Shown: positions 35,733 through 44,371 of the stretch, piece by piece | Numbering within the stretch: the first letter of the stretch is position 1 | How the letters are laid out: the number at the start of each line of letters is the position of its first letter | Source of the DNA: DATKCA01 sp035544675 | GTDB lineage: Bacteria; Acidobacteriota; Thermoanaerobaculia; Gp7-AA8 | Direction: 5' to 3' | Assembly (NCBI GenBank): GCA_035544675.1 | Contig: DATKCA010000119.1 | Coordinates: 1-59,512, forward strand | Length of the DNA stretch: 59,512 nucleotides | Made by a program: the position numbers and the translations under genes | Notes under the pieces: model-generated | Database searches by the model: none | What the model was told of the DNA's origin: nothing | The model's input: the letters and a program-made list of their open reading frames with translations, nothing else

Positions 35733-35809
35733 GGCCCCTTCCGCCCACCCCAGGCACCGGCGCCCCAACGCGTCCGGTAGAATCCCCGGAACCCTACGGG
35801 AGAAAAACG

Positions 35810-36679
35810 ATGCCTCGACCCGTCAAATGCGGTTTGATCCAGACCTCCCTTGCGGCCGACACGAGCGAGCCGGTCGAGACCATCCGCCAGGCCCAGATCG
35901 AGCGGACGCTGAAGTACATCGATCAGGCCGGGAAGGAAGGCGTCCAGATCATCTGCATGCAGGAGATCTTCACCGGGCCCTACTTCTGCGCCGAGCAGAG
36001 CACTCGCTGGTACGAGTCGGTCGAGAAGATTCCCGACGGGCCGACCACGAAGCTGATGCAGGAGTACGCCCGCAAGTACAACATGGTCATCATCGTCCCT
36101 CTGTATGAGGAGGAATCGACCGGCGTCTACTACAACACCGCCGCCGTCATCGACGCCGACGGCAAGTACCTCGGCAAGTACCGCAAGAACCACATCCCGC
36201 ACGTCGCCCCGGGCTTCTGGGAAAAGTTCTACTTCCGTCCCGGAAACCTGGGATACCCGGTCTTCGACACGCAGTACGCGAAGGTGGGGGTGTACATCTG
36301 CTACGACCGCCACTTCCCGGAGGGCGCTCGCGAGCTGGGGCTCAATGGCGCCGAGATCGTGTTCAATCCGTCCGCGACGGTGGCCGGCCTGTCGGAGTAC
36401 CTCTGGAAGCTCGAGCAGCCTGCGCACGCCGTGGCGAACGGATACTTCGTCGGCGCCATCAATCGTGTCGGCATGGAGGGTCCGTGGAACATCGGCGAGT
36501 TCTACGGGCAGAGCTACTTCTGCGACCCGCGCGGACAGATCGTGTCGATCGGCGCCCGGGACAAGGATGCACTGGTCACGGCCGAGCTCGACCTCGACCA
36601 GATCCGCGACGTGCGCAACACCTGGCAGTTCTTCCGCGACCGCCGGCCTGATACGTACACCGGCATCGTGAAGCCCTGA
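35810..36679 (+). CDS. Nitrilase-superfamily beta-ureidopropionase / N-carbamoylase
   Basis: A 289-residue carbon-nitrogen hydrolase that releases ammonia and CO2 from N-carbamoyl-beta-alanine. The Glu-Lys-Cys triad is visible: E in IICMQEIFTGPYF, K in LGKYRKNHIPH and C in VGVYICYDRHFPEGARELGLNGAEIVFNPSAT. I chose the ATG at 35810 (MPRPVKCGLIQTSL) because it matches the family start and follows GGGAG at 7 bases. The frame is also open from an ATG at 35630 that overlaps the dihydropyrimidinase stop; that 60-residue Pro-rich extension (MSWLKRLFGKKSETPVSPPP) contains the REP palindrome R1 and is unlike family members. It completes the three-step reductive pyrimidine pathway. Confidence 0.94.
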   Translation: MPRPVKCGLIQTSLAADTSEPVETIRQAQIERTLKYIDQAGKEGVQIICMQEIFTGPYFCAEQSTRWYESVEKIPDGPTTKLMQEYARKYNMVIIVPLYEEESTGVYYNTAAVIDADGKYLGKYRKNHIPHVAPGFWEKFYFRPGNLGYPVFDTQYAKVGVYICYDRHFPEGARELGLNGAEIVFNPSATVAGLSEYLWKLEQPAHAVANGYFVGAINRVGMEGPWNIGEFYGQSYFCDPRGQIVSIGARDKDALVTAELDLDQIRDVRNTWQFFRDRRPDTYTGIVKP

Positions 36680-36688
36680 GCCGGTACC

Positions 36689-36850
36689 CCGGCAACCGGC
36701 AACCGGCAACCGGCAACCGGAGAATGGAGCGCCGGTGTCCTCACCGGCGCCCCCCGCGGCGAGGAAGTAAGCCGGGCACGGGCACGGGCACGGGCGAGAC
36801 GTAACGCGGTTTCCGGTTTCCGGTTTCCGGTTACCGGTTACCGGTTACCG
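36689..36850. repeat. Heptanucleotide inverted arms enclosing a REP palindrome and a hexamer array
   Basis: The 186-base gap between the ureidopropionase and DinB-like genes is almost wholly repeat. CCGGCAA is repeated four times at 36689-36716, REP palindrome R2 lies at 36729-36750 (perfect 9-bp arms GCGCCGGTG and CACCGGCGC), and GGGCAC occurs three times at 36774-36791. CCGGTTT then CCGGTTA heptamers fill 36807-36850, roughly complementary to the first array. Confidence 0.85.
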
Positions 36851-36865
36851 TGGCATCCTTGCGGG

Positions 36866-37390
36866 ATGAGCGATCTGAGATACCCGGTCGGCCGCTTTGA
36901 GCCACGCCACACCCTGACATCCGAGCAGCGGCGGAGCCTGATCGGTGAGATCGCCGCGGCACCGCAGCGCATGCGCGAAGCCGTGCGCGGTCTCGGCGAC
37001 AGCGAGCTCGACACACCCTACCGCGACGGCGGGTGGAAAGTCCGGCAGGTCGTCCACCACCTCCCCGACAGCCACATGAACGCGTACGTGCGGCTCAAGT
37101 TCACACTGACCGAGCAGGAACCGGTGATCAAACCGTACGATCAGGAGACCTGGGCGATGCTGCCTGACTCGCAGCTCACGCCGATCGCCACGTCGCTCAC
37201 GCTACTCGACTCACTGCACGAGCGCTGGACGACGCTGATGACGTCGATGGCGCCAGCGGACTTCCAGCGCAAGTTCACACATCCGGAGCACGGCCTGATG
37301 ACGCTGGACTGGCTCGTGGCCATGTACGCCTGGCACGGACGGCATCATGTGGGCCACATCGCGTCGCTGCGCGAGCGAAAAGGCTGGTAG
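36866..37390 (+). CDS. DinB/YfiT-family putative metal-dependent hydrolase or thiol transferase
   Basis: A 174-residue four-helix-bundle protein starting MSDLRYPVGRFEPRHTLTSEQR. It has the YfiT-type metal ligands: WKVRQVVHHLPDSHMNAYVRLK (first His) and LVAMYAWHGRHHVGHIASLRER (last two His). Bacillus relatives include bacillithiol S-transferases; activity here is unknown. It stands alone after the repeat-filled gap; no clear Shine-Dalgarno. Confidence 0.9.
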   Translation: MSDLRYPVGRFEPRHTLTSEQRRSLIGEIAAAPQRMREAVRGLGDSELDTPYRDGGWKVRQVVHHLPDSHMNAYVRLKFTLTEQEPVIKPYDQETWAMLPDSQLTPIATSLTLLDSLHERWTTLMTSMAPADFQRKFTHPEHGLMTLDWLVAMYAWHGRHHVGHIASLRERKGW

Positions 37391-37394
37391 TGGA

Positions 37395-37416
37395 GTGCCG
37401 GTGTCCTCACCGGCGG
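37395..37416. repeat. REP-like palindrome R3
   Basis: GTGCCGGTG, TCCT, CACCGGCGG; arms pair over GCCGGTG/CACCGGC. The stop codon of the minus-strand 78-residue gene lies inside it. An inverted TGAGGACAC at 37425-37433 complements its GTGTCCTCA, giving a second possible hairpin. Confidence 0.75.
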
Positions 37417-37643
37417 CGCGCGGTTGAGGACACGCGCGCACCATCTTTCTTCTTCTTCACGCTGAGCTTCAGCTTCTCCATGGCCATGGCCTCGGTGATG
37501 AGGGCGCGGACGGCCGCGGAAGGGCCGCCCTTCTCGTTCTTGAGCCACTCCAGCTGATCGGGCAGCACCCACACATTCACCTTCTGCGTCTTCCGCGGCT
37601 GCCTCTCCGGCGGGGCGTCGTCACTCTTCTTCCTGGAAGCCAT
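37407..37643 (-). CDS. Small basic protein, possible ribbon-helix-helix
   Basis: A 78-residue protein starting MASRKKSDDAPPERQPRKTQ. The middle reads KVNVWVLPDQLEWLKNEKGGPSAAVRALITEAMAMEKLK, which has the pattern of a ribbon-helix-helix DNA-binding domain (strand, helix, turn, helix). Both ends are Lys/Arg-rich. The last residues ARRR and the TGA stop are encoded by the REP palindrome R3, so the native end may have been altered. It diverges from the GH57 gene with only 24 bases between starts and may regulate it (inference). Confidence 0.6.
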   Translation of the reverse strand: MASRKKSDDAPPERQPRKTQKVNVWVLPDQLEWLKNEKGGPSAAVRALITEAMAMEKLKLSVKKKKDGARVSSTARRR

Positions 37644-37667
37644 CGTCGTATCATGCCCGCGCTGTCG

Positions 37668-40085
37668 ATGAATCGCTATATCTGTATTCACGGCCACTTC
37701 TATCAGCCGCCGCGCGAGAACCCCTGGCTCGAAGCCATCGAGACCCAGGATTCGGCCAGCCCCTACCACGACTGGAACGAGCGCATCACGGCCGAATGCT
37801 ACGAGCCGAACGCCACGGCACGCATTCTCGACACGCGCGACCGCATCAAGCGCATCGTCAACAACTACGCCTCGATCAGTTTCAACTTCGGGCCGACGCT
37901 CATGAGCTGGCTGCAGGCGGGCGCGCCGCACACGTACGAGCGGATCATCGAGGCCGACCGTCTGAGCCGCGAGCGGTTCTCCGGACACGGATGCGCCATG
38001 GCCCAGGCGTACAACCACGTCATTCTTCCCCTGGCCAACGAACGGGACAAGCGGACGCAGATCCGCTGGGGCATTCGCGACTTCGAATACCGTTTCGGCC
38101 GGAAGCCGGAGGCGATGTGGCTGCCGGAGACGGCGGTGGACGTCGCATCGCTCGAGGCTCTGGCCGCGGAGGGCATCGCCTTCACCATCCTGGAGCCGCA
38201 TCAGGCTCTTCGGTTCCGCCAGATCGGCGACGCCGAATGGACCGACGCGAACGGGTCGATCGACCCGACCATGCCATACCGCTGCCCGCTGCCGTCGGGA
38301 GCGAGCATCGACATCTTCTTCTACGACGGGCCGATCTCGCGGGCTGTTGCGTTCGAGCAGCTGCTCGCGCGCGGCGAGAACCTCGCCCATCGCCTCTCCG
38401 GCGCGTTCTCCGCGGCGCGCGAGCACCCCCAGCTCGTCAACATCGCCACGGACGGCGAAACGTACGGTCACCATCACCGGAACGGCGACATGGCGCTGGC
38501 GTACGCGGTTCATTACATCGAAGAGAACGACCTGGCCCGGATCACGAACTACGGCGAGTTCCTGGAGCTTCATCCGCCCACGCACGAGGTCGAGATCGTG
38601 GAGTTCACGTCGTGGAGCTGCGTGCACGGCGTGGAGCGCTGGCGCAACGACTGTGGCTGCAGCACCGGTGGGGGGGCGGGGTGGCACCAGCGGTGGCGCG
38701 CCCCGCTGCGTGCGGCGCTGGACTGGCTGCGCGACGAGATCGCCGTCATCTTCGAACACTACTCGGAGGGCATCCTTCGTGATCCATGGGCGGTCCGCGA
38801 TGAGTTCATCGAGGTGATCCTGGACCGGTCTCACTCATCGGTCATCACGTTCCTCGATGAGCATGCCCTGCCAGGAGCACCGGCCTCGCGGGCGTTGGAG
38901 CTGCTGGAGATGCAGCGCAACGCCATGCTCATGTACACGAGCTGCGGCTGGTTCTTCAACGACATCTCCGGCATCGAGACGCTGCAGGTGCTGAACTATG
39001 CCGCCCGGGCCATTCAGATCGCCCGGAAAATGGGCGTACGCGACCTGGACAGCGAATTCATGTCCCGCCTGGCCGGCGCGGCCAGCAACGTTTCCGAGCA
39101 CGGCACCGCCCTGCAGATCTACGAGCGGGAAGTGCTGCCGGCGCGACTCGATCTGCGGCGCGCCGCCGCTCACTACGCCGTGGCCTCGCTGTTCGACAAC
39201 TTCGACGACGACGCGCGCATCTACTGCTTCGACGTCACGCGCCGCAGCTTCGAGGTCGGCAAGACCGGCCGCGGACGTCTGGCCATCGGCTCCCTCACCG
39301 TCTGCTCGGTCATCACCCACGAGGAAGAAGCGTTCGACTTCGCCGTCCTCCACCTGGGCGAGACCGAGCTGACCGGCGGCGTCACCACGGCGCGGCCGCG
39401 ACAGGAGTACGAGGCGATCAAGACCGCTCTTCTCGACGTCATGGAGCCGGGCGGCATCACTACCGTAATCCGCCTTCTGGATACCTTCTTCTCCGAGACG
39501 CCCCTGTCGATCCGCTCGCTCTTCCGTGACGAGCAGCGGCGCATCCTCAACCTTCTCTGCAATGCCACGCTGGAGGAAGCGGAGTCGGCGTTCCGGCAGC
39601 TCCACGAACGCTATGACCCGCTGATGAGGTTCCACACCCGCCTGGGCATCCCCGTGCCGAAAGTGCTGCAGGTTGCCGCGGAATTCGACCTCAACGTTCA
39701 GCTTCGAAAACTGATCGAGGACGACAATCCGCCGCTCGCGGAGATCGAGGTGCGCCTGCGGGAGGCGACCGAGGAGCGGGTGTCGCTCGACGAGACGACG
39801 CTGCTGGCGCTCAAGCAGGCCATCGAGCGGGCCGCGGACCGCTTCCGCGAACGGCCGGAAGACCTCGACCGGCTGGAGGCATACGAGTCGCTGGTGGCGG
39901 TCGTTCGGACGGCTCAGTTGCGCGTGGACATGCGCCAGCCCCAGAACGCGTACTACCTGATGCGCAACACCATCCGGCCGGCCATCGCCGGCGGCGGAGA
40001 TGGATCGCAGGATTCGGCGCGGTGGCTGATGTTGTTCGACTCGCTGGGAGAGAAACTCACCATCACCCCGGAAGCACAAGGATGA
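37668..40085 (+). CDS. GH57-family glycoside hydrolase (DUF3536 type)
   Basis: About 805 residues. MNRYICIHGHFYQPPRENPWLE is the GH57 region 1 (HGHFYQPPR). WNERITAECYEPNATARI, MAQAYNHVILPLA, MWLPETAVDVASLEALA (the Glu at the position of the GH57 nucleophile) and a later DGETYGHHH correspond to the remaining conserved regions. A long helical C-terminal domain holds DUF3536-like segments. Family members are amylopullulanases or branching/transferase enzymes of intracellular alpha-glucan. I chose the ATG at 37668; an ATG five codons upstream (37653) is also possible. malQ follows three bases after the stop. Confidence 0.9.
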   Translation: MNRYICIHGHFYQPPRENPWLEAIETQDSASPYHDWNERITAECYEPNATARILDTRDRIKRIVNNYASISFNFGPTLMSWLQAGAPHTYERIIEADRLSRERFSGHGCAMAQAYNHVILPLANERDKRTQIRWGIRDFEYRFGRKPEAMWLPETAVDVASLEALAAEGIAFTILEPHQALRFRQIGDAEWTDANGSIDPTMPYRCPLPSGASIDIFFYDGPISRAVAFEQLLARGENLAHRLSGAFSAAREHPQLVNIATDGETYGHHHRNGDMALAYAVHYIEENDLARITNYGEFLELHPPTHEVEIVEFTSWSCVHGVERWRNDCGCSTGGGAGWHQRWRAPLRAALDWLRDEIAVIFEHYSEGILRDPWAVRDEFIEVILDRSHSSVITFLDEHALPGAPASRALELLEMQRNAMLMYTSCGWFFNDISGIETLQVLNYAARAIQIARKMGVRDLDSEFMSRLAGAASNVSEHGTALQIYEREVLPARLDLRRAAAHYAVASLFDNFDDDARIYCFDVTRRSFEVGKTGRGRLAIGSLTVCSVITHEEEAFDFAVLHLGETELTGGVTTARPRQEYEAIKTALLDVMEPGGITTVIRLLDTFFSETPLSIRSLFRDEQRRILNLLCNATLEEAESAFRQLHERYDPLMRFHTRLGIPVPKVLQVAAEFDLNVQLRKLIEDDNPPLAEIEVRLREATEERVSLDETTLLALKQAIERAADRFRERPEDLDRLEAYESLVAVVRTAQLRVDMRQPQNAYYLMRNTIRPAIAGGGDGSQDSARWLMLFDSLGEKLTITPEAQG

Positions 40086-40088
40086 CCA

Positions 40089-41612
40089 TTGCACACGTCT
40101 GATCTGATCGAAAGAAAGGTGCGCCGCGCCGCCGGAGTGTTGCTTCATCCCACGTCTCTTCCGGGCCGCTACGGCGCGGGCGATCTCGGCGACGAGCTGA
40201 CCAGTTTCCTCGACTGGGCTGCCAGCGCGGGCATGCACTACTGGCAGGTCCTGCCGATCAACCCCCCCGGCTACGGGAACTCGCCGTACGGCTGTCTGTC
40301 TTCATTCGCGGGAAGCCCGCTGCTGATCTCGCCCCAACGGCTGCTTCAGGAGCGGCTGCTCACTGCGGAAGCCATGGCCGAGTCGAGCGTTCCTCCGTTC
40401 CCGGCCGAGCGCGTCGACTTCGATCAGGCGGTGCCGTACAAGATGGCGCTCCTCCGCGAGACCTGGAACCGGTTCGGAACCGATGCGCCGGAGGATCACC
40501 GTCGCGGCTTCGGGCAGTTCGAGCACGATCCGCAGCACAAATTCTGGCTCGACGACTTCGCCACGTTCATGGCCCTCAAGGAACGGACCGGCGGAGCGCC
40601 GTGGTGGTCATGGGACACGCCCATCGCCCATCGTGAGAAGGCTGTCATGCGCAAGGTGCACCGCGACCTGCGCGATGAGATCCGCTTCCACAAGTTCGTG
40701 CAGTACCTGTTCTTCTCGCAGTGGCGGGCCGTGCGTGATGCGGCGCGCAAGCGCGGGATCGCCATCATCGGTGATGTTCCGATCTACGTTGCGCTCGACA
40801 GCGCCGATGTGTGGGCGAGCCGCGAGCTCTTCCAGCTCGACGATGGCGGCCAGCCGGTCGTGGTCGCGGGCGTGCCTCCCGACTACTTCAGCAGCACCGG
40901 CCAGCGATGGGGAAACCCGTTGTACCGGTGGGATGTCATGGCCGCCGATCAGTTCCGCTGGTGGGTGGCGCGTGTGCGCGCCAATCTGGCCTTCGCGGAC
41001 ATCGTCCGCCTCGATCATTTCCGCGGTTTCGTGGCCTACTGGGAGATCCCCGCGTCCGAACCGACGGCCATTCACGGCCGGTGGATGCCCGGGCCGGGCC
41101 GCGCGCTGTTCGACGCGCTGCGCACAGCCATCGGCGACCTCCCGCTCATCGCTGAAGACCTCGGCTTCATCACGCCGGAAGTGGACGAGCTGCGGCGCCA
41201 TGCGGAATTACCGGGCATGAAGATCCTGCAGTTCGGATTCGGTCAGCCCGACAGTCCCCATCTGCCGCATCGCTTCGAATGCGAGACCGTCGCCTACACC
41301 GGCACCCACGACAACGACACGGCACTGGGATGGCTCAGCACCGCGCCCGAGCACGAGCGCGCGCTGGCCCGACTGTACCTGGGCGACCACAACGGCGAGT
41401 TTGCGTGGGCTCTGATCCGCGCCGCCTACACCTCGGTTGCCGAGACCGCAATCGTCCCCGCTCAGGACATCCTCGGTCTGGCCAGCGAGGGGCGCATGAA
41501 CACGCCCGGTGCGGAGGAGAACAACTGGTCGTGGCGCCTCGAGCTCGGCGCGCTGACGCCTGAGCACGCCGCGCGGCTGCGACGCCTCGCCGAGATCACC
41601 GGGAGAATCTAG
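40089..41612 (+). CDS. malQ: 4-alpha-glucanotransferase (GH77), short bacterial type
   Basis: A 507-residue amylomaltase that disproportionates malto-oligosaccharides. RRAAGVLLHPTSLPGRYGAGDLG is the typical start, followed by YWQVLPINPPGYGNSPYGCLSSFAGSP. Catalytic residues are in IVRLDHFRGF (nucleophile Asp), LIAEDLGFITPEV (acid/base Glu) and YTGTHDNDT (stabilising Asp). Start TTG at 40089 has AAGGA six bases upstream; a GTG at 40119 is an alternative. Its TAG stop shares a CTAG palindrome with the treY stop on the other strand. Confidence 0.95.
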   Translation: MHTSDLIERKVRRAAGVLLHPTSLPGRYGAGDLGDELTSFLDWAASAGMHYWQVLPINPPGYGNSPYGCLSSFAGSPLLISPQRLLQERLLTAEAMAESSVPPFPAERVDFDQAVPYKMALLRETWNRFGTDAPEDHRRGFGQFEHDPQHKFWLDDFATFMALKERTGGAPWWSWDTPIAHREKAVMRKVHRDLRDEIRFHKFVQYLFFSQWRAVRDAARKRGIAIIGDVPIYVALDSADVWASRELFQLDDGGQPVVVAGVPPDYFSSTGQRWGNPLYRWDVMAADQFRWWVARVRANLAFADIVRLDHFRGFVAYWEIPASEPTAIHGRWMPGPGRALFDALRTAIGDLPLIAEDLGFITPEVDELRRHAELPGMKILQFGFGQPDSPHLPHRFECETVAYTGTHDNDTALGWLSTAPEHERALARLYLGDHNGEFAWALIRAAYTSVAETAIVPAQDILGLASEGRMNTPGAEENNWSWRLELGALTPEHAARLRRLAEITGRI

Positions 41613-44371
41613 AACCGTTCCAGCACCGCCACGGGAAACTCCGCGAAGACCTCTGCGGCGCGGGCCGTGTCCTTCTCGACCACCAGTTCCCGACCGCTGA
41701 AGATGTCTCGCCACCGCCCGCGCGGGAAATCGGTGAGCGTCGTCTCGCCCCACACCTCACCCACAGGCGGGGTCGTTCCCCGGGTCAACTTTGCGGTGAG
41801 ACGCGGAACGGCCACGACGATGTCGTCGCCGCGCGCGAACGAGACGACGTTCACGGAGTCCGATCGGATGCGCCGGTACTCCCCGCGGCGGAACGTCTCG
41901 ATTCTCGCCGTCCGGAGCTCGAGGCCCTTCCATGTCACGAACAGCTTGATGCGGCCGTCGAACCAGCGGCGGATCATCGACGACAGATCGAGACTCCCCT
42001 TCCCGAACGAGGTCTTGAGCTTCTTGAGAAGAGCGGCGCGCCTCTCGTAGTCGACCGGCCTCCGATTGTCCGGATCGACCAGGCTGAGGTCCCACAGCTC
42101 GGTCCCCTGATAAAAATCGGGGAGCCCGGGCGAGGTGATCTTCAGAACGAGCTGCGACATCGCGTTCAGAAAGCCGTGGAACGCCACCCGCTTCTGCAGG
42201 CGTGCGAACGCGGCACGGAAAACGTCCTTCTCCAGGATGCGCGTGGCGAACTCCAGGAAGGCCTTCTCGAACTCCGCGTTCGGCGAGATCCAGTTCGTGT
42301 GCGTCTTGGCCTCGCGCGACGCCTTCTCCAGATACTGCCGGAGCCGCTCGGGCACCTCTTCGAGCTCATCACTGTCGACAGGCCACATGCCGAGGAGCGT
42401 CTGATAGAGGAGGAGCTCCTCGTTGGGGTCGGGGAAACCGCTGCTGCGAAGCGAGGTGTTCATGGCCGACCAGCGCTTCACCTCGCGCTCCCACACCTCG
42501 GGGATCTCGGACAGCACGTTGATGCGGGCCCGGACGTCTTCACTGCGCTTGGTATCGTGTGTGGACGTGGCGTTCATCGTGTCCGGCCAGTCACGCTGGA
42601 TGCGCTCGTTCCGCGCGTGAAACTCCTCGACCGGGTCGAAGTCGCCCTCTCTTCCCGGATGACCGCCCACGTCGTTCAGCGAGATCAGCCGGTTGTAGTT
42701 GTAGAAGGCAGTGTCTTCGACGCCTTTGGCCATGACGCGGCCCGTGAACTGCTGCCAGCGCCGGACGAATGCCAGCCAGTTGTCGCGCTCGCCGTGAAGA
42801 TAGGAAGGCGGATCGAGAAGCAGCACACACTGCAGGAACTGGAAGAGGCGAAAGTCCATGGTGCTGCCGGCCCGGACCCGAGCCTCCTCGATTGCCGCGC
42901 GGATACAGGCGCGGTCCTCATCCCCCGGCTCGGTGTCGCGGATGTAGGTGCGATACACGTCCATGCTGGCCGTGATCTCCACCAGCGCGGCCAGCAGCTC
43001 GCTCGGTGTGAAGTCGCGGGCGTTGCGGTCGCGCATCGACAGCTCGCCGAGCCTTTTGCCGAGCTGGCGCATCTCGCCCGGGAACAGCTCGCTGATCACC
43101 TGTTTTTTCCGCTCGTAGCACATGTCGTCGAACGAGCTGGTGATCCCGGTGAGGGAGCGGTAGAAGCGGGTCAGCTTCTGCAGCCCGTCGGGATCGACGA
43201 ACAGGGCGTTGAGCGTATCGAGGAAGTCGTAGCCGGTCGTCCCACTGACGGCGAACGCTTTCGAAAGCACCTCGTTCTTCGACAGGATCTTCTCGATGAC
43301 GATGTAGAACGGCTGCTCCCGCCCTCCCTCGGCCGGCACGCTGCCCCCGGCCGGATCGGCCAGGCGGCTCTGCATCCGCTTCGTGTACGCCATAGGCTCG
43401 AATAGACCGTCGGGATGATCGATGCGAAGTCCGGTGACCTTCCCCTCGGCGATGAGCTGCAGGATGCGCCGGTGGCGCGCCTCGAACACCTCGGGGTTCT
43501 CGATGCGCACGCCGACCAGCCCGGTGACATCGAAAAAGCGGCGGTAGTTGATCTTCTCGCTGGCGATGCGCCAGTAGGCGAGGCGGTAATACTGACTCTC
43601 CAGCAGCGAGTCGAGTGGATTGAAGCTGTCAGGGTCGCCCAGGTTGCCGTTGAACCGCGCAATCGCGGCGTCGAGAGCCTTCCGGAACTCGAGGTGATTC
43701 TCGTACAGGCGCCACAAGGTCTCCTTGATGAAGCGGCTGTTCGTAGTGGTGCTCTCGCCGCTCATCATGTCCCGCACTTCCGTGCTCACGATCTCGTCCG
43801 AGACGGCGTCGACGCATTCGTCCAGGATCTGGTTGTACGAGCGAGGCGCCAGCGGCAGCCGGTTCTCGTAGTAGGTGAAGAAGAATCCTTCCGAATCGAA
43901 ACCGAGCTTCACCTGGCCCGACTCCACAACCTCCCCGTATGGCTTGCCGAGAATCGGCAGCAGCACTTTCAGTTCGGTACGGTCGCGTGTGGTGATCGGA
44001 TTCAGGTCGATGTCGAAGTAGTGCAGGAACCGGGAGTTCTCGCCGTGCTCGAGCACGCTCATCCACCAGGCGTTCTCGTGGCTCGCCGCCATGTGGTTCG
44101 GCACGATGTCGAGCAGGAATCCGAGACCCTGCTTCTGCAGCTCATCATGCAGGGACAAGAAGTCGTCGTCTGTTCCGAGCTCGGGGTTCAGCGTGAACGC
44201 GTCGACGACGTCATAGCCGTGAGCGCTGCCGGTGCGGGCCCGGAGGATCGGCGATGAGTAGATGTCTGTGATGCCGAGCTCCCGGAGGTACGGCGCGATC
44301 CGGCGTGCGTCCTCGAACTTGAAGCCGGCGTTTAACTGGAGGCGGTACGTTGCGGCGGGGACTCGGAACAT
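41609..44371 (-). CDS. treY: Maltooligosyl trehalose synthase
   Basis: A 920-residue GH13 enzyme that turns the reducing-end maltose of a glucan into a trehalosyl unit. VPAATYRLQLNAGFKFEDARRIAPYLRELGITDIYSSPILRARTGSAHGYDVVD is the TreY signature. LLDIVPNHMAASHENAWW, VTGLRIDHPDGLFEP (nucleophile Asp) and a later TSTHDTKRSEDVRARI follow. Length is somewhat above the usual 700-880. It overlaps treZ by one base (TGATG). It forms the release half of the glucan-to-trehalose route with TreZ. Confidence 0.96.
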   Translation of the reverse strand: MFRVPAATYRLQLNAGFKFEDARRIAPYLRELGITDIYSSPILRARTGSAHGYDVVDAFTLNPELGTDDDFLSLHDELQKQGLGFLLDIVPNHMAASHENAWWMSVLEHGENSRFLHYFDIDLNPITTRDRTELKVLLPILGKPYGEVVESGQVKLGFDSEGFFFTYYENRLPLAPRSYNQILDECVDAVSDEIVSTEVRDMMSGESTTTNSRFIKETLWRLYENHLEFRKALDAAIARFNGNLGDPDSFNPLDSLLESQYYRLAYWRIASEKINYRRFFDVTGLVGVRIENPEVFEARHRRILQLIAEGKVTGLRIDHPDGLFEPMAYTKRMQSRLADPAGGSVPAEGGREQPFYIVIEKILSKNEVLSKAFAVSGTTGYDFLDTLNALFVDPDGLQKLTRFYRSLTGITSSFDDMCYERKKQVISELFPGEMRQLGKRLGELSMRDRNARDFTPSELLAALVEITASMDVYRTYIRDTEPGDEDRACIRAAIEEARVRAGSTMDFRLFQFLQCVLLLDPPSYLHGERDNWLAFVRRWQQFTGRVMAKGVEDTAFYNYNRLISLNDVGGHPGREGDFDPVEEFHARNERIQRDWPDTMNATSTHDTKRSEDVRARINVLSEIPEVWEREVKRWSAMNTSLRSSGFPDPNEELLLYQTLLGMWPVDSDELEEVPERLRQYLEKASREAKTHTNWISPNAEFEKAFLEFATRILEKDVFRAAFARLQKRVAFHGFLNAMSQLVLKITSPGLPDFYQGTELWDLSLVDPDNRRPVDYERRAALLKKLKTSFGKGSLDLSSMIRRWFDGRIKLFVTWKGLELRTARIETFRRGEYRRIRSDSVNVVSFARGDDIVVAVPRLTAKLTRGTTPPVGEVWGETTLTDFPRGRWRDIFSGRELVVEKDTARAAEVFAEFPVAVLERF

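Noticed and set aside
37644..38834. Minus-strand extension of the 78-residue basic protein
   Set aside because: Antisense to GH57; composition is shadow-like.
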